NCBI RefSeq assembly: GCF_000422765.1 | Contig: NZ_AUGR01000017.1 | Span: 1 to 64,000, forward strand | Length of the DNA stretch: 64,000 nt | Direction: 5' to 3' | Origin: Neptunomonas japonica DSM 18939 | Lineage (GTDB): Bacteria > Pseudomonadota > Gammaproteobacteria > Pseudomonadales > Balneatricaceae | Shown: positions 57,531 to 64,000 of the stretch, in pieces | Numbering within the stretch: position 1 is the first letter of the stretch | Layout: each line of letters opens with the position of its first letter | Notes under the pieces: model-generated | The model's input: the letters and a program-made list of their open reading frames with translations, nothing else | Told to the model about the DNA's origin: nothing | Database searches by the model: none | Translations under genes and position numbers: made by a program

Positions 57531-57974
57531 CTTCTGCTTCTTTTTCGCAGGTAATTGAACGACTCGTGTGCCTGAAACTTGGTCGTGCCAGGTGAGTTTT
57601 TGATCCGAAAAAAGCATCCATAAATAACCTAAACCAAGGCATGCAATAGACACGCCAGCCATAAAGAAACGGATTAATGAGTGAACCCAGCTCAGGCTGT
57701 ATCCCTCCGCCGTTTGTACTCTAATTCTCCATGCCATCATGCCAATTGTTTGGCCTGAGCGTGTCCAGAAATATCCAAAAAATAGAAACATAGCAACCAA
57801 CAAAAGTGACTTGTAGAGGGGGCCGGATACAGGTTCTCCGTCATTAATAGCGACACCTATTCCGCTCACTATAAATAAAATAGCAATCACAATGAGTACG
57901 TCATAAACCAGTGCTGCAAGCCTGCGTAATAATGAGGTTTGTAGAACTTTAGTTTGGTCATAAACTTTTGGCAT
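57519..57974 (-). CDS. RDD-family membrane protein
   Basis: The 151-residue protein has three to four membrane helices and the RDD-family opening LLRRLAALVYDVLIV with conserved Arg and Asp, plus the motif GQTIGMMAWRIRVQT. Function is not established; some members act as ion antiporters. I chose ATG 57974; a longer frame overlaps the upstream transporter gene. It starts 23 bases after that gene and may be cotranscribed. Confidence 0.85.
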   Translation of the reverse strand: MPKVYDQTKVLQTSLLRRLAALVYDVLIVIAILFIVSGIGVAINDGEPVSGPLYKSLLLVAMFLFFGYFWTRSGQTIGMMAWRIRVQTAEGYSLSWVHSLIRFFMAGVSIACLGLGYLWMLFSDQKLTWHDQVSGTRVVQLPAKKKQKKAG

Positions 57975-57997
57975 GGTGGTCCTTTGTTTTAAAAATC

Positions 57998-59245
57998 TTA
58001 ACAGCGAGTATTGGTGGCAGTTAGGTTGCTCAGTTTGAATAGTGGTCGGATCGATGTACCGATTATAGTGCCTATAAAAGCAGCAACTAACCATAACCAG
58101 CCGTGCAAGCTACCTGATGCTATACCGCTAAAATAAGCACCGATATTGCAGCCGAAAGCGATAGTCGCGCCGTATCCTAGCATTAGACCACCAATAATAG
58201 CCGCTACCCAGTGTTGCCATGGCATACGCCATTGTATGGTGAGTTTGCCCGCAATTGTTGCGGCTAGTAAAGCACCCATGATAATACCTACGTTCATCAG
58301 TGTGCCAGCGTCAGATGTGAGTGGCTCCATTAATGCGGATTCACGTCCTGGCTGCATCCAGTATGTCCAAAAATCTAACTCAAGATCAATGTTCAACCAT
58401 TCAGCGGCTTTGGCTCCCCATAAAGGGTAGGCAACGGCGACTGCCCATGGGCGGCCAAGCATGGCGAGAGTAGTAAAGTTAAGTATTGCTAAAGCCATGG
58501 CCCCCCAGATAAACGGCCAAGGACCTGATATCAGCTGTTGATAAAGTGGCAGAGATGTATTGTGAGTGTCTTTATCAATAAAGCCGTGTCGACGCTTTTC
58601 TATAATCAATGTAGCTAAAGTAATGAATGCAAATACTGCTAAATTAATCATCAAGGCTGGCATGACGCCAAACTCTTCAATGAAAGAGTAGGGGGCTAGC
58701 TGAGGAAGTGTAGTCCACCATTCGTAGTCTTTTGTTGCCCAGAGTGCGCCGACAGTAAAACCAATCATGCTTGGGATCGCGCGGAACTGTCCACCCCCCG
58801 CATGGTACAGGTTACCCGAGGCACAGCCATTGCCTAGCTGCATACCTATACCAAAGATAAAAGCACCCACTACGATGGACCAACCTAGTGGTCGGACAAA
58901 GCCTGAAACCTGAGAGCCAAAGAGTTCTCCAGACGCTAATGCAGGAAAAAATAAGCACACAGCTACAGCGAGCATCAGCATTTGTGCTCTAAGGCCTTTA
59001 CCATGCCCATGTGTAATAAAAGTTCGCCATGCGGTCGTGAAACCAAAAGCAGCATGATAAAGCGCAAGACCAAGAGCTGCGCCTAGTATTAATAAGTTGG
59101 CTTCATGCCATGACTCAATATTAGCAAGCCAAAAAACACCGGTAACGAAAAGCAATATCGTTGCAGTCAGGGGAATAATATAACGTGCAGTCAGTTTTGA
59201 AGTGGCAATGCTAGTGTCAGTGTTATGGCGGATATTGGTGGACAT
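57998..59245 (-). CDS. YeeE/YedE-family sulfur-compound transporter
   Basis: The 415-residue, roughly ten-helix protein has the two duplicated YeeE/YedE (DUF395) signatures, FGIGMQLGNGCASGNLYHAGGG and LGYGATIAFGCNIGAYFSG, each with a conserved cysteine. In characterised members of the family (thiosulfate transporter TsuA/YeeE) such cysteines line the substrate path. Thiosulfate or a related sulfur species is the likely substrate, but no TsuB/TusA-like gene is adjacent. Confidence 0.88.
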   Translation of the reverse strand: MSTNIRHNTDTSIATSKLTARYIIPLTATILLFVTGVFWLANIESWHEANLLILGAALGLALYHAAFGFTTAWRTFITHGHGKGLRAQMLMLAVAVCLFFPALASGELFGSQVSGFVRPLGWSIVVGAFIFGIGMQLGNGCASGNLYHAGGGQFRAIPSMIGFTVGALWATKDYEWWTTLPQLAPYSFIEEFGVMPALMINLAVFAFITLATLIIEKRRHGFIDKDTHNTSLPLYQQLISGPWPFIWGAMALAILNFTTLAMLGRPWAVAVAYPLWGAKAAEWLNIDLELDFWTYWMQPGRESALMEPLTSDAGTLMNVGIIMGALLAATIAGKLTIQWRMPWQHWVAAIIGGLMLGYGATIAFGCNIGAYFSGIASGSLHGWLWLVAAFIGTIIGTSIRPLFKLSNLTATNTRC

Positions 59246-59403
59246 AATAGGAAGCCAGATAAATGCAGGAACTAAAAAAGTTGGCTAATATATCACCAGT
59301 TGATGACTTCGTTAAGTGATAACTGCGTAAGGAGGGGAGCAGACGATAGGAAAATAGTCTGACGACAGTGCGCCAGACTATTATATTGCTTTCATTAGAC
59401 TGA

Positions 59404-60213
59404 TTAGTTTTTGAAAGGCTTTACATAGTTTTCTTCATAATCTGAGGCCAGTGATTTGGCTTCTTTCATTTGATTGTCTTGAAGTTTCATTAGAAGACGG
59501 CTTTCAATAGATGAGGCAGTACCGTTACCTAGAGCAGCGGCATTATGCATCCATGCATAAGCGATGACATCAGCTGGATGGCTATTATCTTGGCCATAAC
59601 CGTTTGAGTACAAGGTGCCTAAGAAAAACATGGAATTGGTATAACCTTGCTTGGCTGCCATACGATACCAGCGCTCGGCTTCTTCAAAGTTTTGTTCAAC
59701 ACCAGTACCAAAATTATAGCTACGGCCGACATTATGTTGAGCTGCAACTAAGCCTTGGTCAGCGGCTTGTTGGTATAGTTCAAAAGCCAAACTACCATTG
59801 CGTTCTGCACCATAACCAAACTCATACATCTCTCCAGCACGGTTTTGTGCAGAGGCATCACCTGCTTTGGCTTTTGGTAATAGTGCGTCTAACTCGACTT
59901 TATATTCTTTATTCTTTAGTTTTCTAAGACTATTAACGCTATTGAGGTTCCCCTGTCGGGCGCCTTGGTCATAAAGTGATTGTGCTTTTTTGATGTCCAG
60001 GTCGACACCCCAACCATTTTCATAGAGCTGGCCTAAGAGGTTGGTAGCATCAGCGTTACCTTCTTTTGCTAAGTCTTCAAGGTTATCCAGTGCAGTTGCA
60101 TAGTCCTGCTTTTGAATAGCTTCATTAGCAGCTGACATACTGGCTGCCATAACACTCATAGATTGCAGCCCAAAGATAAGGCCTGCAGCGGCCAATAACA
60201 TTTTCTTGCTCAT
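59404..60213 (-). CDS. Secreted Sel1-repeat protein
   Basis: The 269-residue protein has a signal peptide (MSKKMLLAAAGLIFGLQSMSVMAA) and several Sel1-like TPR repeats, for example ATNLLGQLYENGWGVDLDIKKAQ, AQNRAGEMYEFGYGAERNGS and AQHNVGRSYNFGTGVEQNFEEAE. Such periplasmic repeat proteins usually mediate protein contacts; the partner is unknown. It is monocistronic. Confidence 0.88.
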   Translation of the reverse strand: MSKKMLLAAAGLIFGLQSMSVMAASMSAANEAIQKQDYATALDNLEDLAKEGNADATNLLGQLYENGWGVDLDIKKAQSLYDQGARQGNLNSVNSLRKLKNKEYKVELDALLPKAKAGDASAQNRAGEMYEFGYGAERNGSLAFELYQQAADQGLVAAQHNVGRSYNFGTGVEQNFEEAERWYRMAAKQGYTNSMFFLGTLYSNGYGQDNSHPADVIAYAWMHNAAALGNGTASSIESRLLMKLQDNQMKEAKSLASDYEENYVKPFKN

Positions 60214-60290
60214 ATCTGGTCATGCCCCAACGGTTTTATGGGATTAAAAGTGGCATCATTATACAGATGCACGGTCTCTATATGAAATTG

Positions 60291-60331
60291 CTAATCCATT
60301 AGCACTTAGAATAAGATCGATAATGGATTAG
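60291..60331. repeat. Perfect 11-bp inverted repeat
   Basis: CTAATCCATTA at 60291-60301 and TAATGGATTAG at 60321-60331 are exact reverse complements with a 19-base spacer. It lies between the gloA and Sel1 genes, 78 bases upstream of the Sel1 start, and could be an operator or a gloA terminator. No T run follows. Confidence 0.55.
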
Positions 60332-60434
60332 AGCTTTCTAATGTTCGTTATTTTAACGGATCATATGCTGTACTGCAGCAAAAAACCGCTGAAATCTTGA
60401 TATCGGTTAATTTTCTGAAGAAGGCAAATAGTTT

Positions 60435-60833
60435 CTAGTCTGAACGTTTTGGGCTGAGAAGTTCAATCATATAACCATCGGGATCTTTTACGAAGGCTAA
60501 AATAGTACCGGAAGTGCTGTTTTTCATTGGCCCAGCTTCACGTACAACCTCACCACCTTTTGCTTTGATTGCAGCGCATGCCTGATAAACGTCTTCTACT
60601 TCAATGGCAATATGACCATAAGCATCACCTAATTCGTAGTGGTCAGTATCCCAGTTATGAGTTAGTTCAAGTGCAGTGTGCTGGGATTCATCGCCGTAAC
60701 CAAGAAATGCCAATGTGAAACGCCCTTGTGGGTAGTCTTGTTGGCGTAATAGCTTCATCTCTAGTGTCTTTGTATAAAACTCGACAGATTTACTTAAATC
60801 AGTGACACGTAACATGGTATGTAACAGGCGCAT
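60435..60833 (-). CDS. gloA: Glyoxalase I (lactoylglutathione lyase)
   Basis: GloA isomerises the methylglyoxal-glutathione hemithioacetal. The 132-residue protein has the metal ligands of GloA: H5 (LLHTMLRV), E57 (ALELTHN), H74 (GHIAIEV) and E124 (YMIELL). ATG 60833 has AGGAGAGG upstream; an in-frame ATG 21 bases earlier is less likely. The length and absence of insertions fit the short, usually Ni/Co-dependent bacterial type. Confidence 0.96.
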   Translation of the reverse strand: MRLLHTMLRVTDLSKSVEFYTKTLEMKLLRQQDYPQGRFTLAFLGYGDESQHTALELTHNWDTDHYELGDAYGHIAIEVEDVYQACAAIKAKGGEVVREAGPMKNSTSGTILAFVKDPDGYMIELLSPKRSD

Positions 60834-60960
60834 AAACCTCTCCTGGGTGGTCATTAAATCTTAGAAACTGGACCTAACAAAGTTGCTGAAAGCCTTTTAG
60901 AATGTAAGTATATCCTATGCACAGTTATTAATGTCGTGCGGTTTACGGAAGGACATAACA

Positions 60961-61287
60961 ATGTTTCAAGATATGACAAAAAAAATGAATGAATCTATTG
61001 AGCCTTTTAAAGAGTTAGTCAATATTCAAACACGTATGCTCGAAGACCTTACCCGCCAACAAATGGAGTGTACTAAGTCCTGTATCAATGCGACGCTTGC
61101 GCAAACTAAACAACTCCAACAGTGCAAATCAGCTAATGACTTATTGGTTCTGCAGCAGTCTTATGCCCAAGAGTTAGAAGATACATTGAAAGAAGCCAGT
61201 GATGAAAATCTAAAATCACTGCATGATGCCCGCGATGAGATAGAGAAGATAACTAAAGATGCATTTAACGCTTTTGCTTCTGAATAG
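60961..61287 (+). CDS. Phasin-like protein
   Basis: The 108-residue protein is nearly all helical, with heptad-like hydrophobic spacing, and resembles phasin-family proteins that coat polyhydroxyalkanoate granules (FKELVNIQTRMLEDLTRQQ). ATG 60961 follows GGAAGGA. No PHA synthesis gene is nearby, so the assignment rests on sequence type alone. Confidence 0.75.
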   Translation: MFQDMTKKMNESIEPFKELVNIQTRMLEDLTRQQMECTKSCINATLAQTKQLQQCKSANDLLVLQQSYAQELEDTLKEASDENLKSLHDARDEIEKITKDAFNAFASE

Positions 61288-61305
61288 TTTTTTGGTTTTA
61301 TAGAT

Positions 61306-61329
61306 AAAAGCAGCTTTGGCTGCTTTTTT
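61306..61329 (+). terminator. Terminator of the phasin-like gene
   Basis: AAAAGCAGC pairs with GCTGCTTTT over a TTTG loop and continues into a T run. Confidence 0.9.
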
Positions 61330-61391
61330 AATGCCTATATAAAACTGTGATCATCCTTATAATGGGAACCTGTGTTGAATGTGGGGTAGTT

Positions 61392-61907
61392 ATGAGAAAG
61401 CAGGTCGGCGTTATTTATGGATCGACAACAGGTAATACTGAGCGTGCGGCGGAGCTAATGGTTGAGCAGCTAGGGCAGCAGGCTGTATTACACAACATTG
61501 TAGACGTAGGCCTGGAAGGTATTGCTGATTATGATATTTGTATTTTTGGCATACCTACATGGGATTTTGGTGAGTTACAGGAAGATTGGCAAGATGTCTG
61601 GGATGAATTTTCTAACGTAAACCTGCAAGGAAAACCGTGCGCCTTGTTTGGTTTGGGGGACCAAATTGGTTATGGAGAATGGTTTCTGGATGCGATGGGG
61701 TTACTTCATGACCTCTTGCAACAAGCAGGTGCCAAAGTATATGGGCAGTGGTCAATAGAAGGGTATAGGTTTGAGGCCTCTAAAGCATTAACTGAAGATG
61801 GGCAGTTTTTTGTAGGTCTAGCACTGGATGATGATTGCCAATTTGCAGAGTCAGACGAGCGCATTAGTATATGGTTGGAGCAGTTAAAACCGGTGTTTGA
61901 ATTGTAA
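61392..61907 (+). CDS. fldB: Long-chain flavodoxin, FldB type
   Basis: The 171-residue flavodoxin has the FMN-phosphate loop GSTTGNTERAA (about residues 10-20), the isoalloxazine-side segments IPTWDFGELQEDW and GLGDQIGYGEWF. The stretch WFLDAMGLLHDLL and the tail SDERISIWLEQL resemble E. coli FldB more than FldA, so I call FldB, an electron carrier. ATG 61392 was chosen over an upstream ATG at 61347, which adds an unusual hydrophobic extension. Confidence 0.88.
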   Translation: MRKQVGVIYGSTTGNTERAAELMVEQLGQQAVLHNIVDVGLEGIADYDICIFGIPTWDFGELQEDWQDVWDEFSNVNLQGKPCALFGLGDQIGYGEWFLDAMGLLHDLLQQAGAKVYGQWSIEGYRFEASKALTEDGQFFVGLALDDDCQFAESDERISIWLEQLKPVFEL

Positions 61908-61970
61908 AAATTTGCTGATAGTATAAATTAGTTGTAACTAATGTTGCCGAGCAGTCAAAGGAAGATCGTG

Positions 61971-62420
61971 ATGAAAAAGATTTATGCAATTGGTTTGGCC
62001 GTAACAGTCTTAACGGGAAGTAACCTCGCTTTGGCCGACAAAGTGGAAGATGCTATTGAATACCGTCAAGGTGTTTTCAAAACGATAAAGTGGAACTTTG
62101 GGCCGATGGCTGGCATGGTCAAAGGAAAGATTGACTTTGATGCAACTGAATTTTCCCGACGAGCTGACTTAGTGGCTGTTTTGGCAAAAATGCCAGGAGA
62201 AGGCTTTATTGATGGTTCAGATATGGGTGATACTGATGCTAAATCTGAAATCTGGGAAAATAAAGCTGAGTTTGATAAAGGGATGGATGCTTTAGCAGAA
62301 AATGCTGCAGCGCTGGCCGTAGCAGCACAATCAGGTGATATGAGTGTTATCAAGCCTGCATTTGGTCAGCTAGGTAAAACCTGTAAAGGGTGTCATGATG
62401 ATTTTCGCGAGAAAGAGTAA
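61971..62420 (+). CDS. Cytochrome c'-type periplasmic cytochrome
   Basis: The 149-residue protein has a signal peptide (MKKIYAIGLAVTVLTGSNLALA), a helical bundle and a C-terminal heme motif CKGCH, the layout of the cytochrome c'/c-556 family with the heme at the extreme C terminus. These proteins bind NO or shuttle electrons. The fold contains the typical YRQGVFKTIKWNFGPMAGM helix. AAAGGAAG precedes ATG 61971. A strong terminator follows. Confidence 0.92.
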   Translation: MKKIYAIGLAVTVLTGSNLALADKVEDAIEYRQGVFKTIKWNFGPMAGMVKGKIDFDATEFSRRADLVAVLAKMPGEGFIDGSDMGDTDAKSEIWENKAEFDKGMDALAENAAALAVAAQSGDMSVIKPAFGQLGKTCKGCHDDFREKE

Positions 62421-62440
62421 CGTAAATCTTGATACAAAAA

Positions 62441-62467
62441 AACGAAGCGCTTAGCTTCGTTTTTTTA
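62441..62467 (+). terminator. Terminator of the cytochrome c' gene
   Basis: AACGAAGC pairs perfectly with GCTTCGTT over a five-base loop, followed by a run of T residues. The preceding A run allows minus-strand use as well. Confidence 0.92.
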
Positions 62468-62565
62468 TGGGTTGACACTTTTTGCTTAGATATACCCTCA
62501 GGAGTATTATCGTACTAAGGCTTGTGATGAACTGTCATGGTTATATATGTTTGTCAGGTGGTGGT

Positions 62566-63054
62566 ATGAAAGAGAAAGCACGTAATTTTGCGATTAATGC
62601 GCATGGTTCACAAATGTATGGTGAGAAGCCGTATTCAGTGCATCTTGATGCTGTTGCATCCTTGGTAAAGCCGCACGGGGAAACCGCTGAAGTTATCGCT
62701 TACTTACACGATGTTGTTGAAGATACCGATGTTGCATTAGATATCATTACTAATGAATTCGGTGCTTTTGTCTCTGAATGCGTAGCAATTGTGACGGACG
62801 AGCCTGGCAAAACAAGAAAAGAGCGAAAAGCTAAAACATATGAAAAGATGGCTCATGTCCACGGAGCAGAGGAACTTGCTTTACTGGTTAAGGCCGCAGA
62901 TCGTTTAGCAAATGTGAGATCATGCGTCGCGGGGGATAACCATCGCTTGATGGGTATATATAAGTCAGAATTTCCTGTTTTTAAGCAGTCAGCTTATCGT
63001 GAGAATATGTGTGAAGATATCTGGTTAGAGTTGCAAAAAATACATGATAGCTAG
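62566..63054 (+). CDS. SpoT-like HD-domain hydrolase (small alarmone hydrolase type)
   Basis: The 162-residue single HD domain has PYSVHLDAVASLV (H26), the metal motif HDVVED (H48-D53) and the KAADRLANVR segment (D112), all characteristic of the RelA/SpoT (p)ppGpp hydrolase domain. No synthetase domain follows, so it resembles Mesh1-type small hydrolases. (p)ppGpp or another nucleotide is the likely substrate. I chose ATG 62566; in-frame ATG 62527 is the alternative. Confidence 0.87.
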   Translation: MKEKARNFAINAHGSQMYGEKPYSVHLDAVASLVKPHGETAEVIAYLHDVVEDTDVALDIITNEFGAFVSECVAIVTDEPGKTRKERKAKTYEKMAHVHGAEELALLVKAADRLANVRSCVAGDNHRLMGIYKSEFPVFKQSAYRENMCEDIWLELQKIHDS

Positions 63055-63062
63055 TGGGAAAA

Positions 63063-63734
63063 TTAGGCCTGGCTGATCAGAAGGTAAACAACCGTTGCCG
63101 CAACACTGGCGGATAGCAGCATAAAAAAGTAGTTAGGGCGTGTGTTTATACGACTAGGCCGAGGAGACTGCTTTTCCCCTGTTAGCATACTTTTTATTAA
63201 TGCTTCTTTCTTGATGAGTACATGGTAAGCAACAGCGCCAATGTGTAGAGCGATCGCCGCAAGAAGGACATTGAAATTAAGATGATGAATAGATGTAAAT
63301 AGCTCACTGGTTTTACTGCTAATGAGAGAGTAAAAAGGCCCCTCTGTAAAAATATCATCACTGCTGAATAGCCCGCTAAACGCTTGAGTAAATATCAAAA
63401 TCATAAGTATGATGACCATCCAGCCACCGAGCGGGTTGTGCCCTAGGTAATCTGTTTTTTCGCCTTTTAGGATGTTTTTTAGGTAAGTGAAGGTATGAGA
63501 AGGCCTTTTAAAAAATTCTGAGAAACGTGCATAAGGGCTACCGATAATCCCCCAAAAAATCCGATATACAATTAGCCCCAACATGGCGCAGCCAATATAA
63601 ACATGCCAGGTCATGATATTGCCGCCTTCTTCCCCTGAAAACCATAAAAAGCCAATACCAGCGACCAAAGACCAGTGAAAGATACGAATGGAAATATCCC
63701 ATACTTTAATGGCGTATTTTTTGGTGGTGCTCAT
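63063..63734 (-). CDS. Cytochrome b561-family membrane protein
   Basis: The protein (223 residues from ATG 63734) has four membrane helices with paired heme-ligand histidines: RIFHWSLV in helix 1, the MTWHVYIG segment in helix 2 and LHIGAVAYHVLI in helix 4, plus GHNPLGGWM. It resembles the diheme b561/Ni-Fe-hydrogenase-type cytochrome b family. An alternative start ATG 63758 lies just two bases past the nhaD stop; neither has a strong ribosome site. It probably shares the nhaD transcript. Confidence 0.85.
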   Translation of the reverse strand: MSTTKKYAIKVWDISIRIFHWSLVAGIGFLWFSGEEGGNIMTWHVYIGCAMLGLIVYRIFWGIIGSPYARFSEFFKRPSHTFTYLKNILKGEKTDYLGHNPLGGWMVIILMILIFTQAFSGLFSSDDIFTEGPFYSLISSKTSELFTSIHHLNFNVLLAAIALHIGAVAYHVLIKKEALIKSMLTGEKQSPRPSRINTRPNYFFMLLSASVAATVVYLLISQA

Positions 63735-63760
63735 GTGGGCTCTGAGAAGGTCGGGCATGA

Positions 63761-64000
63761 TTATGTTCCATTTATCCATAAATGAGTGAAGATGCTGAGT
63801 ACGTAACCTAAGGCGATGGCCCAACTCCATTTCAGATGGCTTATAAAGGTATAAGTTCCTTGGGCTTGGCCCATTAAGGCGATTCCCGCTGCCGAACCAA
63901 CTGAAAGTAGTGATCCACCCACACCAGCGGTGAGGGTTACCAAAAGCCACTCATTAGTGTTCATCACAGGGTTCATGGTAAGTACGGCAAACATCACGGG
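63761..64000 (-). CDS. nhaD: NhaD-type Na+/H+ antiporter, C-terminal part
   Basis: The gene is cut by the window edge; about 79 C-terminal residues are visible in an open frame continuing past 64000. They contain the NhaD-family block MNTNEWLLVTLTAGVGGSLLS and VGSAAGIALMGQAQGTYTF followed by a final helix. NhaD exports Na+ in marine and halotolerant bacteria. The cytochrome b561 gene follows immediately, suggesting an operon. Confidence 0.88.
   Translation of the reverse strand, partial: PVMFAVLTMNPVMNTNEWLLVTLTAGVGGSLLSVGSAAGIALMGQAQGTYTFISHLKWSWAIALGYVLSIFTHLWINGT

Overview
The window looks like chromosome of a marine gammaproteobacterium of the Oceanospirillales type (Oceanospirillaceae-like; genus not assignable by reading alone). 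The basis is the conserved gammaproteobacterial blocks valS-holC-pepA with divergent lptF-lptG, tamA-tamB, dapC-yffB-dapD-dapE and letA-letB, the long form of DapD, an NhaD-type Na+/H+ antiporter at the right edge, moderate GC by eye, and gammaproteobacterial style start sites and terminators. I see no insertion sequence, prophage, CRISPR array, integrase or rRNA.

Layout. 1-6240: tRNA-Lys, greB and the TAM outer-membrane assembly/lipid transport pair tamA-tamB. 6241-11760: an unknown protein, a DMT-family exporter, a YdgA-family protein and an orphan chemoreceptor with an HBM-like sensor. 11790-16839 (minus): a lysine/peptidoglycan operon dapC-yffB-dapD-dapE followed by rlmA and a small membrane protein. 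17081-22020 (minus): an EF-hand protein and an RND efflux pair. 22250-24832 (plus): hydrolase, D-glycerate kinase-like protein, lipoprotein. 24869-29453 (minus): an intermembrane lipid transport operon with two half-size LetA proteins, a seven-MCE LetB and a third lipoprotein. 29594-31385 (plus): pdxH, esterase, SlyD-type isomerase.

32143-41273 is the most notable part: a complete chemotaxis operon STAS-cheY-cheA-cheW-MCP-cheR-cheD-cheB plus a membrane protein carrying a CheZ-like D-x3-Q signature. It is preceded by an AT-rich region and a plausible sigma-28 promoter. The receptor, CheD and the last protein all end in an acidic tail with terminal Phe (EWEEF, GDVELF, GEVEIF), which suggests shared docking. 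Just downstream, a perfect FNR/Anr box and a second near-perfect box precede a 44-residue membrane protein closed by a strong terminator.

41880-50222 is accessory: an acetyltransferase, two unknown envelope proteins, an isochorismatase-like hydrolase divergent from a GlxA-type regulator, a carboxymuconolactone decarboxylase-like protein divergent from a TetR regulator over a large palindrome, a TauE/SafE permease and a diguanylate cyclase. 50223-57522 is the core block valS, holC, pepA, lptF, lptG. 57519-64000 holds an RDD protein, a YeeE/YedE sulfur-compound transporter, a Sel1 protein, glyoxalase I, a phasin-like protein, flavodoxin FldB, a cytochrome c', a SpoT-like HD hydrolase, a cytochrome b561 and the C-terminal part of nhaD.
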